Assembly: GCA_965153455.1 (NCBI GenBank)
Contig: OZ234502.1
Span: 9,827,495 to 9,891,494 of the forward strand
Direction of reading: 5' to 3'
Length of the DNA: 64,000 nucleotides
Source: Sphagnum compactum
Taxonomy: Eukaryota > Bryophyta > Sphagnopsida > Sphagnales
The stretch's first letter is position 1. Each line of letters begins with the position of its first letter. Positions 50,021-61,156 of the stretch are shown one piece after another. A model generated the notes under the pieces. The model was not told where the DNA came from. It did no database searches and saw only the letters and a program-made list of their open reading frames with translations. A program made the position numbers and the translations under genes.

Positions 50021-50840
50021 TGACGCGCTCCCAAGTCCCTAGTTAGTCCCAAGATGGGGCTAACTTGCTCAAGTTGCGGAAAAGTGAGGGACTCGGGGCA
50101 CGCTCCCAGCCTTCAACACTAAAAGGGGTAAAGGGGCGTGCTAAAGCCTCGGGATGGGACTAGGAAGCGTGACAAGCTTACTTACTCGAACCTGCATCAA
50201 AACCAACCAACAAGTTGGTTAGTTCACTTTCTGGAGCACCCTTGGTGCTAGGACAAGCCATGGGCAACTCTAAACTCACAAGACTCACCACGGCCCGGAC
50301 TCGGGGGAAGCCACCACCTTCCCCCATGTAGTATTCTCTACGTTCGCCCACGGCACCTACATCCGAATGGCTTTTTGTCTCAGGACTCCCAAGGAGGAGT
50401 TTCGAAACTGTCCCGGTTTGGACTCTCGGGACTTTGGAAGCTTATAACTCCCAGCACAGACCTTTTATTGAGATGAAGTCTAAATCAAACTTGTAGCTCT
50501 CCTCAAGAGCTTTCCAACGGTGTGTCACACTTGACCTGCACACACCGGGATCGGGTCGATTCCTGACTTTTTAATGGTCGGAAGTCAAATTGCCAATTTG
50601 ACTCCCGGCCCTTCTTTCGACCATAACTTGTGCTACAAATGTTTGAATGGCTCATGCGAGGCCATTTTGGACATCTACACTTCAAGACCTTTCCAATGGT
50701 ATAAAGAACACTTCAATGCAAGGTGTTTTGACCCCTGCAATCAAGCTCTGAGTTTTTGAGAGTCCCGGAGGACTCCAAGTTCCCACTTTTGGGAGTGTGA
50801 GTTTCAATCCTCACACTTGTTTCAAAGTGGGGTTGCGACA
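50021..50840 (-). repeat. 5' LTR (820 bp)
   Basis: On the plus strand it runs from TGACGCGCTCCC to GGTTGCGACA; as transcribed it starts TGTCGCAACC and ends GGAGCGCGTCA, giving TG...CA ends. It is nearly collinear with the left LTR but keeps about 61 bp (around 50,275-50,345) that the left copy lacks. Confidence 0.92.
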
Positions 50841-50845
50841 GTTGT

Positions 50846-51740
50846 TATTAAGAGAAAAAGTTATCTTTATATAGTCCAGTGGAATTCCTTTTGGGTAAAG
50901 AATATGGGATAAAATGTTTGGTGTGTGTTTGTTCGAAGAAAAACATATTGTAATTTTAACATGGTAAGGTAGACAAGTATGTGAAAAACCTTTGTAAATA
51001 AAGTCTTATAAATTTTTCCACATTGTTCAGTACCTTTGAACATTGAAAAGATTTTGTAATCCCTTTCTTAATGCATCTAATGTCACAATGATCATTGGAA
51101 TTGGTTTAAACATGAACAAGATATGGTTTATGTAAGTGAAGGGGGGTGAAATGTAGGGTTTAAGCATAAAAAACTAGTTTTTGTTTTAAACCTTAAGATA
51201 TATATACATTGGTTTAATGTTTTTACACTTCAAAGATCATTTGTAGAGCTTTAAATTTCACACTCATAATTTTTAAATTACTCAAAAAGAATAAGAAATG
51301 GAAAAGATATATGGTTTGAAAGAAGGGGATATAATGTTTTTTTCGTGCTTAAATGATGTTTTCTTCTTTATATTTCTTTTGTTGTTATTGATTTTTTATT
51401 TTATTTTTTGTCTTTTCTTGGTATTAATTTTTTAAATTATTACATTTCCACAACATCTTTTATTATCCACTTCTTATACATTTCATTCTTTTTGTTTACA
51501 TATTATGTGTATGTGTGTGCATGGTTTTATTTATTTCGTGATTGATCTACTTTTTTTCCACATTTTTTTTTTGTTTATGTTTCTTCATTTACCTTTTTAT
51601 TTGAACATATTATCCTTTTTTTCCAAGTGACTAGAGTGTTGTCCATAATTAGCCTTTCTGCGCTTTCATTTTAAAAAGTATGTGGAAATTGTCATGTAGC
51701 ATATGTCACCATTTCTCCAACGAGTGGTGTTTATTATAAT
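50846..51740. other. AT-rich spacer right of the retrotransposon
   Basis: T-rich runs at 51,360-51,620. No gene recognised. Confidence 0.4.
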
Positions 51741-52344
51741 GTTTGTTGTTCGAAATCAATGATTCGAAAATTAGACTTTCTTCATGGTTCCATTGCAATC
51801 AATGATGAACTTGTGTTATTGATTATTGAGGGCAAATGGCTTGAAACAATTGTGTATATGACAAAATCTGAATTCTTGGATTTGCCTCGTCAAAAACAAG
51901 TTCAACTATTCATTTCAAATTGCATTCATGATAAATTTCGATTGTCGACCACATTTGCCATTGTTGGCTTTTAAGAAGATATCCAATAATTTATACCATA
52001 AACATAAACCAATTTGAAGGGCAAAGGTTTGGTTGTTCCTTTAACAATTATTCTTAGTGATAATGTCCAACACAGTGTGAATTGTAAGTTTGATTTTGAT
52101 GAATCACAATCAATTTCTAAAAAAAACCCTCTTAGACATTAATGTTATCAATAATTTTTATGTGGCCTTTCTATAGTTACCTTTAGTATACAAATAATCT
52201 ATATGTGAAAACTTCCTATATCAAAATTTGGTTTAAATAGCCCATATTATATAATCATCTTCATAATTTTTTTAGAGGAAAAGGAAAGTTTTTTCATACA
52301 TTAATTTCCATCAAGTGCCAAAAATAATTTTAAATGCAACATTT

Positions 52345-52615
52345 TGAATGTGAAAAAAATTTCAATGAAAGTAATTTTTCAATGGAAGTAATTTTTTCAA
52401 TGAAAGTAATTTTTCGATGGAAGTAATTTTTTAATGAAAACAGTTCTTTCAACACAAGTAATTTTTCAATGCAAGCAATTTTTCAATGCAATTAATTTCT
52501 TCAATGAAAGTCATTTTTCAATGTAAGTAACTTTTTCAATGAAATTTTTTCTTCAATGTAAGCAGTTTTTTCAGTGAAAATAGTTTTTCAATGTAAATGA
52601 TTTTCCAATATAAAT
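52345..52615. repeat. Minisatellite, about 19-bp TTTTTCAATG(A/G)AAGTAA unit
   Basis: About 13 imperfect copies in a row. Complementary words (GAAAA...TTGCATTGAAAAA) recur at 53,030-53,105, so the two blocks could pair. Confidence 0.75.
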
Positions 52616-54689
52616 TTTCTTTTAATGGTTCATTTGTCACCATGCTTTGATAAAAAAACTTGGATTTAATTTTCAAATACGACATTGTTGGGTTTTTTTT
52701 GTACTTAATAGTAAACATTGATTTAAATGTGTCATACCATTTTTGCCTCAATTCAAGAGATGATAAATGATTATCTAATAAATAAGATATATAATCAAAA
52801 AGACAATTGTGTATTTCATATTTGTTTATTGAAACTAAATGTAAGCCATATGAATGCAATACATGTTCAAATGATGAATCAACAAGATTTAATAAAAGTG
52901 TTTCTATTATGAATTTTAATTTAAGATATCTATATCAACAAAAACATGATTCCCACATAAACATATTCAAAAGAGATAAAATCAAAAACTTATTCAAGAC
53001 TATTTTTTTTTTTTTTAAATTATGAAAATTTTCTTGCATTGAAAAACTTTTTACGTTGGAAAATTGTTTAAATGGAAAAATTGCTTGAACCGATAAATTG
53101 CTAACATTAAAAAAAAACTAGGATTTGAACCAATTCAATATGTTAATGGTCTATCTACGTGTTTACATACTTTTCAAGTTAATGATTCTAAAGTTACCAT
53201 AGATTTATATGATTTTCCATTTCTTTTGAAATCAATGGTGCAACAACCTCCTATTCAATTATCGCAACTAATTACATGTTTTTATTGGAATGAAAAATTT
53301 GATTATACATTTATGGACATTTTGAAGATAATTGGGATTCACCATTGGAGTATGTTGTTTCATTATTCAACATTTTTTATAATACAAATATTACTAAAAA
53401 CAATTACAAATCATATTCAATAATTACAATTTTTTTATAAAAACAACACAAATGTTCGTGTCAATGAGATTTTGTTTAATTCATTCATTTGAGTTACCCT
53501 TATGAAGTTAAAATAAATCCCAAAATTCAAATGGAATGTTCCCATCTTATTGTTGAACCTAATGTAACACTAAAATAAATAAATGAATAAAAATTGATTA
53601 GGCATTTTGTGACAACAATATTTTTGAATTATTAGAAGTTTGTCCAAATCTAACTTACTATGTAAACACATTCAAATTCATCAACAAGTTTCCAAATATT
53701 AAAAAAACAATATCACAAATTATGAATCACATGAAATATATATATATATATTAAAAAATCACAAAAATCTTTCATAAATGACAAAATTCAAATATCATAT
53801 GTTTAATGTACTCTAGAAAAAATTAAAAAATTAATTCTCACATAATAATTTCTTGCAAAACATGATGTTCAATCAAATAAAATAGAACATAGTATTAATA
53901 TTTTAAAAATACACATAATTCAATATACATTGACATTTATAATAAAAAAATCCAAGATGTTCCAATAATTCCATGTGTTAGTTGTGAAAGGTTATGTTTT
54001 TAAAACAATTTAAATGTTTTTCAAATCAATTGTCAAAACAACTTTTTATATACTTTCGAATATAAATAGAACCTAGTTCAACATTATACATATGTATTAT
54101 TTTTTTCATAATATTAATGATAATAAATCACCCTTATATTAAGTACCAATTAAAATTGCCAAAAACAAAATCATTCCAAGGTCCAAATTCTTTAAAATGT
54201 ACAAAAATCTTGTCACAACATCACCTTCTTTTGTTTTTTTATTTAGTCCTTTTTTACAATGTAAAGACACATTTATGGATGATTATGATGGAATTTAGAA
54301 TTGTAATGGTTTAAAATATAGTCCTTCTAAAATTTTTGACAACTTTTGATTCATTAATTTTTATGGGGATTAAGATATAGGGTAAAAAAGGACTATAGTA
54401 AGGACTAGGCCCTTTTCGTCTTGTGTGGTACACTTTAAAGGATTTTCACCCTCCATGAATCCAAAAATTAACACAATTAAAAAAACATTTTATTTCACCA
54501 TGTCTTGTTTTTGTTCAAATTTATAAACTCTAAAGGTATGGGCAATATAATATGCATAGTAATGTTATTAATGTCTTGCAAATTTGGATCAAACTCACTC
54601 AATACTACCGTGTTTACCACATGATGGCGTAACAATAGGTGTGTTTTTTAAACGACATCTTGAATACAAATCACTTTCTATGTTAGGAA

Positions 54690-55612
54690 ATGTTCATCCA
54701 AATATGGTGGTGGTTGTTTTGCGAGAAATTTAATTGAAACACCATTATACAAATATTTGAATGTTACCATTGATCATCAATGGGTAAATTTGTTTATTTT
54801 GCATATGAATTCAGAATATCAAATTTTTACTTATAATAATGCATCATTTGATAACTCTGATTTTAACAATGAAGGAATACATTATACACCAACATATTCA
54901 ATGATACATAATTTTTAAATGCTCCAAAAATAAGGGATTATGAAAATACTATATATTCTATTGTCCCAAGTCAAAACTTTCACCCTTTAAGTTTATTTAA
55001 AAATAAGCATTCAAAAAACAAAAGTTTCCAACATTATTATACGGGCAACTTCAACAATTTTCTAAAGGTTTTATTATATCAACAAATATCTCAATGGGAA
55101 TTACTTCATAAATCTGAGGATTTTTCAACAAATATTGTTAACATTTTTTTAAAAAACTATTGAAGTTTCCATCCAAAAAGTCATAAGTTCTAGTTGGGTG
55201 CAAATACAAAAAGGAAAACTATGTGGTAGAATGTTAAAGGCTTATCAAATACAAGATACACCAAATTTATATAATGTTTTCAAATCATACTTAGGTATTG
55301 TGATTTGGAAGTTTTGCATAATTCACATGATTATTTTGAAAGGTTGCAAAAAAAATTATTTGCAATAATTCAACAACTTGGTCCTCTAACGTTCTTTGTC
55401 ATTTTACATATATTGAAAGACCATGGGATCCTTTTATTAAAACTTTACACACATTACATGCTTCAAGATTAAATCTCCCAAATAAAATAGAAGACCTTTA
55501 ATATGTTCATATAGCTGAATTGATATGAATTGATTATATCACATATACAAAATATTATGATCATAAAACATTTTGTTTTCATAAATTTATTACAAAATGT
55601 CATTCTTTTTTT
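54690..55612 (+). pseudogene. Helitron Rep (HUH-type) region remnant
   Basis: Peptides in two or three frames, broken by stops, follow the order known from plant Helitron Rep regions: QWELLHKSEDFSTNI, then VISSSWVQI and GRMLKAY, then IIQQLGPLTFFV, then WDPFIKTLHTLHASRLNLPN and IEDL, then YVHIAELI and YYDHKTFCFHKFI. The LGP-TFFV motif is the Helitron equivalent of the first conserved Rep motif. The catalytic two-Tyr segment is not identifiable. The remnant ends where an LTR fragment was inserted. Confidence 0.6.
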
Positions 55613-55618
55613 TCCTCA

Positions 55619-55899
55619 AGTCCTGGTCGTGATGAGTCTTGTGAGTTCGTGTATGCCCATGGCTTGTTCGTCCACCAAAAGTGCTCCAACTGTGCACTAA
55701 CCAACTTATTGTTCGGTTGGTGCAAGTCTATGTGAATAGTTGATTCGCTTGTCATTTTTCTTAGTCCCCATCCCGGAACTTTAGCACGCCTTTCTTACCC
55801 CCAAAGTGTTGCGAATTAAGGAGCGTACCTCGACTCTTTCTTCCATTGTTTTCACCTTCGGACTTGCATTTGAGTCTTAAAAAGTTTTGGGGTGCATCA
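55619..55899 (+). mobile_element. Truncated LTR remnant inside the Helitron
   Basis: Matches the solo LTR at 43,491-44,612 in word order: GAGTC, CCATGGCTTGT, CACCAAAAGTGCT, CAACTGTGCACTAACCA, GTGAATAGT, then TTTAGCACGCC and GCATCA at the end (compare GGGAGCGCATCA). Only the final quarter of an LTR is left. It has the same orientation as the nested solo LTR. Confidence 0.65.
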
Positions 55900-56888
55900 C
55901 ATATCTTTTGACTTAATGAAAACCAAAACTTTACTTATGACATCAACAGGTAAATTTGCTTTCAATATTGATGGATAACAATGCAGTCAACATTGAACAT
56001 ACCTGTCCAACAATCCTTATATAGTTTACCAAACTTATCACTAGATTCATTAAATAGGCTTACATGTCAATATGAACAATTATAACTTGTTGTGATAAAT
56101 ATTGGCATGCTAGAATGTTTATTATCATAAATAATAAATTAAGGTCCATAAAACACATTCAAAGCAAATTCTTTGGTGATGTTGATGTTATCATGACATG
56201 TGATCTTTATCAAGCACACCTTGTGAAAGATAGTTGAATCTTTCAAAATATCAAAGATGATGTTAATGCACGGACACTAAATTATTAACAAACATATGTC
56301 CAATGTTATGAAAAAACCATTATATACATTATATACATAATGTTTAAAAATCTAAATTGGTACACAAATAAGAGAAAAATGTCGTCATTATTATGACAAC
56401 AACATTGAATCAAAATGGACACCAATTGAATCTATCATAAAAAATATAAAAGTTGGTAAATTTTAATCGTTTATCATAACAAGAATTCAATTTCTAATTC
56501 AACTTGTAGTAGCAAGAACCATTCGTCATTTTCAGGGATTATCGTTAAATGAATTGGTTTTTGATCCCACTAACATTAAAAAACATGGGTTAACGTATAC
56601 ATCATTATCTTGCATTCGAATAAATTTTTATTTTTTTTGTTAGTTCCTTTACAACATGAAAATTTTTATGTGGATCCAAGAATACATGTAAAAATGAATA
56701 GATTGAAAACAATTGCAACTTGGATACCATTAATTCCTCAATTAAAAAACTTACATAATTTTCATGTAATTATACAAACCTTGAATACAACTTCTTTATG
56801 ACAACATTACAAAGACATCAATCATGATCATAACGTTCAAATGTCTCATATCTTATGTTTTATAGAAACAAGAATACATTATGCATCA
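55900..56888 (+). pseudogene. Helitron PIF1-type helicase C-terminus and endonuclease start (remnant)
   Basis: Recognisable peptides: IITCCDKYWHARM, then FFGDVDVIMTCDLYQAHLVK, then YYDNNIESKWTPIE, then TIRHFQGLSLNELVFDPTN and LTYTSLS, then LQHENFYVDPRIHV. FQGLSL...YT-LS is the final helicase motif pair of PIF1-like enzymes (usually QG-S...ALSR). Next come MNRLKTIATWIPLIPQLKNL and SHILCF-ETR, the start of an exonuclease/endonuclease/phosphatase domain. Part of the helicase centre is deleted. Confidence 0.6.
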
Positions 56889-57027
56889 ACCAACTTATTC
56901 AGAATGTTCAATGGGGGACGGAACCAAACGCATTCCAATAATGTAACCAACTTATCCAAAATGTTGAATGGGGGAGGGAATTAAACCCACTCCAATGTGT
57001 AACCAACCTATCCAGAATGTTCAATCT
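56889..57027. repeat. 57-bp tandem repeat at a Helitron break
   Basis: Unit ACCAACTTATTCAGAATGTT... occurs at 56,889-56,945 and 56,946-57,001, with a partial third copy at 57,002-57,027. Copies differ at several positions. It sits exactly where the endonuclease reading is lost. Confidence 0.8.
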
Positions 57028-57028
57028 C

Positions 57029-59410
57029 GATATTCACAGGTTTGAGGACAATGATCAGGGCAGAATAATGGATCATTACACGATGTATTCTGTCGATTCA
57101 GACCACTCCGGTTTGTTCTTAATCTGCCCCCCAGAGATATTATATTCCAGTAAAATCTGCAAAATAATTTTGGAAATAGATCTCTGGGCATTTTCATCAT
57201 GGAATTGTGCCTATTCTACCCCCAAGAAACATCAGTTTTATTTAATGTTGATTTATTTACACACCTGTGCATTAGGCACGGGGTTCAAAGTAGTACATAG
57301 ATAAAGGGCTTGTGAGTCGGAAGTTCGTAGTAAAGACATGAACTGTGCTACTAACCATGGTTAGCTAGCGAACTGAAACCAAATGGAAAACCGTTTTTGC
57401 AAGTAGTGAGTGATCCATCCTCATGGTCCACTGGTGGCGACTGCCTGTTGGTGACATCGTCGTCGCTGCACATTGCTGGTGTCGCTCGGCGAGGGCTCAT
57501 CTCCAAGGAATTCTCATCGCTCGTCCAGGAGAGACATGATTGCCAAGGAACGGAGCGGACAGGCGACATGGCTTTTTCGACACTGCATTCGCGCGCGGAG
57601 TGTGCTGCCAACTCCTGGTAATTTTTCCTTCAGTGGAAGGTTGACAATTACATTTGGGATGCAGATTGTGCATGAGAACCATCGATTCACCTGCGAGACA
57701 AAGGCATGCCGGATGGGAAGTAATTGACCACCAGCGGAGCATTCGACCGCTGAATTGGGGCAGCTGGCTGGCTTTTCTTTTCCTTTGTCTCGTTCTTAGA
57801 AACTTCAGCGCCTGCTTTCGGTGGCACCGACAAACTGCTGGAGGCACTGCATTTGCACTCGCTCCTGAACCATTTCAAGGGATTCATCGACCGAGTCTTC
57901 CTTACCTGCTCGGGAGTAACTCCATGATCATCAGCTGTGGAAATCGCCTTCGCATTAAAACCCTCCATTGTTGCCACCTGATGCTGATTCGCTAGCTGCT
58001 AATTCAAATTATAGGGTGGATATGAAGTACAAGATGACAATCTTCAAAAATTACAACTTGAGCTCTGGACTCAATAGAGCTATACGGGAAAAACAGAAGA
58101 AGCTAGAAGCTGATCACTCACTACTTGCAAGTCGCACACGGAAAGTGGAGTTAATAATCACGAAGAAGAGCAAGCCAATTCTGTTAATGATAGTGCAAAG
58201 CAGAGGCCTTTTGAAAGATATGAGTGGAAGGAAGGAAAATAATAGAAAGTTCAGAGATGGAGAAGAGCAGCCAGGTAGACGGAGAATATAAATGGCAGGA
58301 TGAAAAGCTTGGTGACCAAGCCAAGGCTGCAAACTTGGCCAACACGCTGCGACTAAGGGACCCCTCCCCCCCAACACACACATGTATCAAGCATGCAGGC
58401 AGCAGGAGTACCGGCCCTTTGAAAGACACAAACTCTCTTGTGTTGAAATAACAGAAAACTAAAAAGTCTATAAAGTCAAAGGTGTCTGCACATTTGATAA
58501 AGAGATCAGGAATTCTCGCAACACTTTCTTGATCGGTACTCCAGAGTCCAATAGAGACGGAATAAAACTGGCGGGTATCGAGAGCAATCAGCGTCACACG
58601 GGCCCCAAAGCATGTCACCCACTTTTTTGCTTTCTCGTGGGGCCTTGCTCAAATGAAAATCGTAGGGTGAAACCGCAGCGGCCGGGGCTGAGAGCGGGTC
58701 TGAATCCAATAAAGCCCTCCTCGACCCCCCAGGACTCTACATGGTGCAAAAAGGGTGGCCCTTCTTTAATTAAAAAATTCCCAAGATACCCAGTGGGTAC
58801 CTGCCAGTTATCACAGGGAAAAAATGATGGTGGGAGTTTTGAAAAAGGCAAGCATTATTTTTTTTGAAATGCCACTCATCACAATACACCTTGTAAGGTA
58901 TTGGCAACCACACTAAAAAAAAAAGCAGAGATATTTGCAAGGTAGTGTTCAAGGAGTGAGATGTGCCCTAAATAAGCACAGGCTCACCTAAGGTGGAGGC
59001 AAGGGACTCTTATGTCGGGAAGGTCCTGCTCTGAGGACATTACCCCATGTGAGTTGGAGTAATTCTTTAATTTTCTCTTTCCTGTGTAATGTGAAAATTT
59101 GCCCAAAAATCAAAACACTGCTGCTACAACTAATAGATATAAAGTTCACCATTTTCTATTCATCCCATGATTGCATCCTTCATTGCACACCTCATTGCAA
59201 AACCCTTCTACCACACTCTGTAAGGCACACCACAAGCCTACAAGACCCTACCATTGCACACCTTATACCCAATAGTACTGTTTCATAAACTGTAGTACCC
59301 TTTCAAGTTCCGCAAAAATTATATCATTTTTTTAAATGTTGAAATTTTAGAAAATTAAAGTCCTTTCCTGCTGAATTTTTTAAAAACTATTATTTAGTGA
59401 TGTCGAATTT
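57029..59410. other. 2.4 kb block separating the two halves of the Helitron endonuclease
   Basis: Inside this block the base composition is more balanced than the AT-rich Helitron debris on both sides, notably at 57,350-58,850. It holds no transposase I can recognise and no clear terminal repeats. On the minus strand one part reads as exon-like sequence (listed separately). Origin is open: an insertion, captured host sequence, or a rearrangement. Confidence 0.5.
57354..57990 (-). pseudogene. Possible two-exon fragment of an unidentified host gene
   Basis: The minus-strand frame from an ATG at about 57,968-57,977 reads MEGFNAKAISTADDHGV, then MNPLKWFRSECKCSASS, then NAPLVVNYFPSGMPLSR. It reaches an AG/GTGAAT donor-like junction near 57,691. 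About 80 bp further, AAATTACCAG/GAG looks like an acceptor, and an open frame follows to about 57,497 or, in another frame, to 57,351. A second GCAG/GTAAGG donor lies inside the first frame. I do not recognise the family and cannot show that the exons join in one frame. Confidence 0.3.
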
Positions 59411-59900
59411 TTTTTAATGATGATGTCTGACATACACATGCACTTAGATTTTTTCAATATAATAACTAATGATTGTTCAAAATATATAGGATCAACTTTT
59501 AAAATTAATACATGAAAAACTATACATATTATATGTGTGTATAAAGCTCATTCATGTTCAAATTTTACATTCCTAAACAATTTTCAAACTATAAGTCAAC
59601 AATGTCTTGAACATTGTCCAATCATCATTATGGGAGATTTTAATGTTGACATTCTAAAAGACAATAACCAAGCAAAAAATAAACAAAAATTATTATATTT
59701 CATGAATAAATTCCAATTTAGATCACAATTTAGTGAAACCATCACAAAAATTGGATCTCAATTAAACCATATATGGGCAAATGTCCTTGGAAATGAATGC
59801 AAATATGGTGTAACAAAAGCCTATTGATCAAATTTTCACAAACTGATTTATATTACATTGAAATTACCAAACACACTTCCAATGTATAACAAAAAAAACC
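59411..59900 (+). pseudogene. Helitron endonuclease (EEP) C-terminal half, remnant
   Basis: The reading resumes at LMMMSDIHMHLDFF and continues in an almost open frame to IHIICVYKAHSCS, IIIMGDFNVDIL, QLNHIWANVLGNECK and LPNTLPMYN. GDFN is the central catalytic motif of exonuclease/endonuclease/phosphatase domains; the later L-N-H-I-W corresponds to the family's usual D-H-I/Y motif, with Asn in place of Asp. The open part is 59,537-59,827. Confidence 0.65.
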
Positions 59901-61156
59901 ATTAATATTTTCATTTTTTAAAATGTAGTGTTTGTGAAAATATGCATATAAATGTTGCATTTTTCACCCTAATTAATTACCCCCAAAATGTTGGCACCTT
60001 GTGGTTTGAGTTTGCAATTTTACATTTTTTTCGTGGACCATGTGCAAAAAAAAATCATAAATATCAATAACAAGACCAAAAACTTTGAACAATTTTCTTA
60101 TCCACACTTACACCCATCAAACATCATAACAAAACACCTTTCATGAAAAACCTAAACCCAATGCAACAAAAACAAATATAAAAATTGTCAAATTATCAAA
60201 TTTCAAAATAAATTATATGCATTCAATATTGATGTTTGGTTCAAACATCAAAATACCTCATGCACAAAATTGTTTACATTATTCAATTTAATTATTTAAA
60301 CAACTTTATATTCATTTGTATGGTTTAAAAAAAAAATGAAACAATAGTTTCAATTTCTAAATATTTACAATGAATTCTAAGATGATCTGAAAACTTTATT
60401 TATTAATACAAATGTGAAAAAAAAATTCATGATCTTTCATAAAGCCAACAAACTTTCATCCAATATAACTTGAGTTCATAATATAACATTAAATGTAATA
60501 CCTTATTTTCAAGATAAAACCTCTCACCGCAAAGCCACTTGTTTAGACTTCAATCCTTTGTTTTTTTCCTTCTCTTGTTCGCTTGCTGGGTGTTTTTCCT
60601 TTATCTAGTTAATTAATTAATTATAACTCCCCTTGATTCTCAAAACCCTAACTAGTAATTAACGTGCTGAGACTCAATTCCATTTTTTTACCTTTGCATC
60701 ATCTTTAGGTTTGGGGAATATATATAAATAAAGTCATATAAGTGTTTTTTCTTTTTTTTTTTGAAAAATAAAATAAAAGAAGGGGTATATAAGATCCACT
60801 CTCTCCCCCCCCCCTTTCCCCAAAAGTTCGTATGAGGGTATTTAAGGTCCCCGGCTTGATCCCTTTGGCCTATGTGCTAATGAACTTATTGTTGTTTTGC
60901 TTTTGTTCTTTTTTCGTTGTTTTTTTCCTGTTTCTGAAATCAGTGCAGGCATCAAATCTTCAAAGCTTCCGATTGCATGGCCCATGTGGCCCCCACCCAA
61001 CCCCCCCCCCATTCTCACCTTTTCTCATTCCATCAAAGAAGAAAAACCTGTGCATATTGTAAGTAAATGGATGAAAAAAGTTTCACATCCCAAGAGACAA
61101 AGAATTAAAAATGATCACAATAAGCTTTCATTCACAACTTCATTTCTCCATTCCAA
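59901..61156. other. AT-rich spacer, no gene seen
   Basis: Contains TTAAT repeats near 60,607-60,622, a C-run at about 60,806-60,815 and T-runs. The true 3' end of the Helitron (CTRR with hairpin) was not found. Confidence 0.4.

Larger units (their letters stand above)
42899..50845 (-). mobile_element. Ty3/gypsy chromodomain-type LTR retrotransposon with nested solo LTR
   Basis: Element proper is 42,904-50,840, transcribed on the minus strand, so the right LTR is the 5' one. It is flanked by a perfect 5-bp target duplication, GTTGT, at 42,899-42,903 and 50,841-50,845. Order in transcription: 5' LTR, primer site, gag-protease, reverse transcriptase-RNase H, integrase, chromodomain, polypurine tract, 3' LTR. 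RT before integrase and the terminal chromodomain place it in the Ty3/gypsy chromovirus group. Several lesions (frameshifts, a stop codon, a zinc-finger deletion) mean it cannot act on its own. The LTRs differ at a few percent of positions in the first 160 bp, so the insertion is not ancient. Confidence 0.95.
51741..57028 (+). mobile_element. Decayed Helitron, main body (Rep and PIF1-type helicase)
   Basis: Outer limits are not defined; the span is set by coding debris. A 71-aa frame at 51,759-51,974 and peptides at 53,110-53,420 may be its N-terminal part. The recognisable Rep and helicase segments are listed separately. The order of Rep, helicase and endonuclease pieces on one strand is that of a Helitron polyprotein of the type carrying an apurinic-like endonuclease. 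Coding is destroyed by many stops, frameshifts and deletions, and the sequence has drifted AT-rich, so it is an old copy. An LTR remnant (55,619-55,899) and the 57,029-59,410 block interrupt it. Confidence 0.6.
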
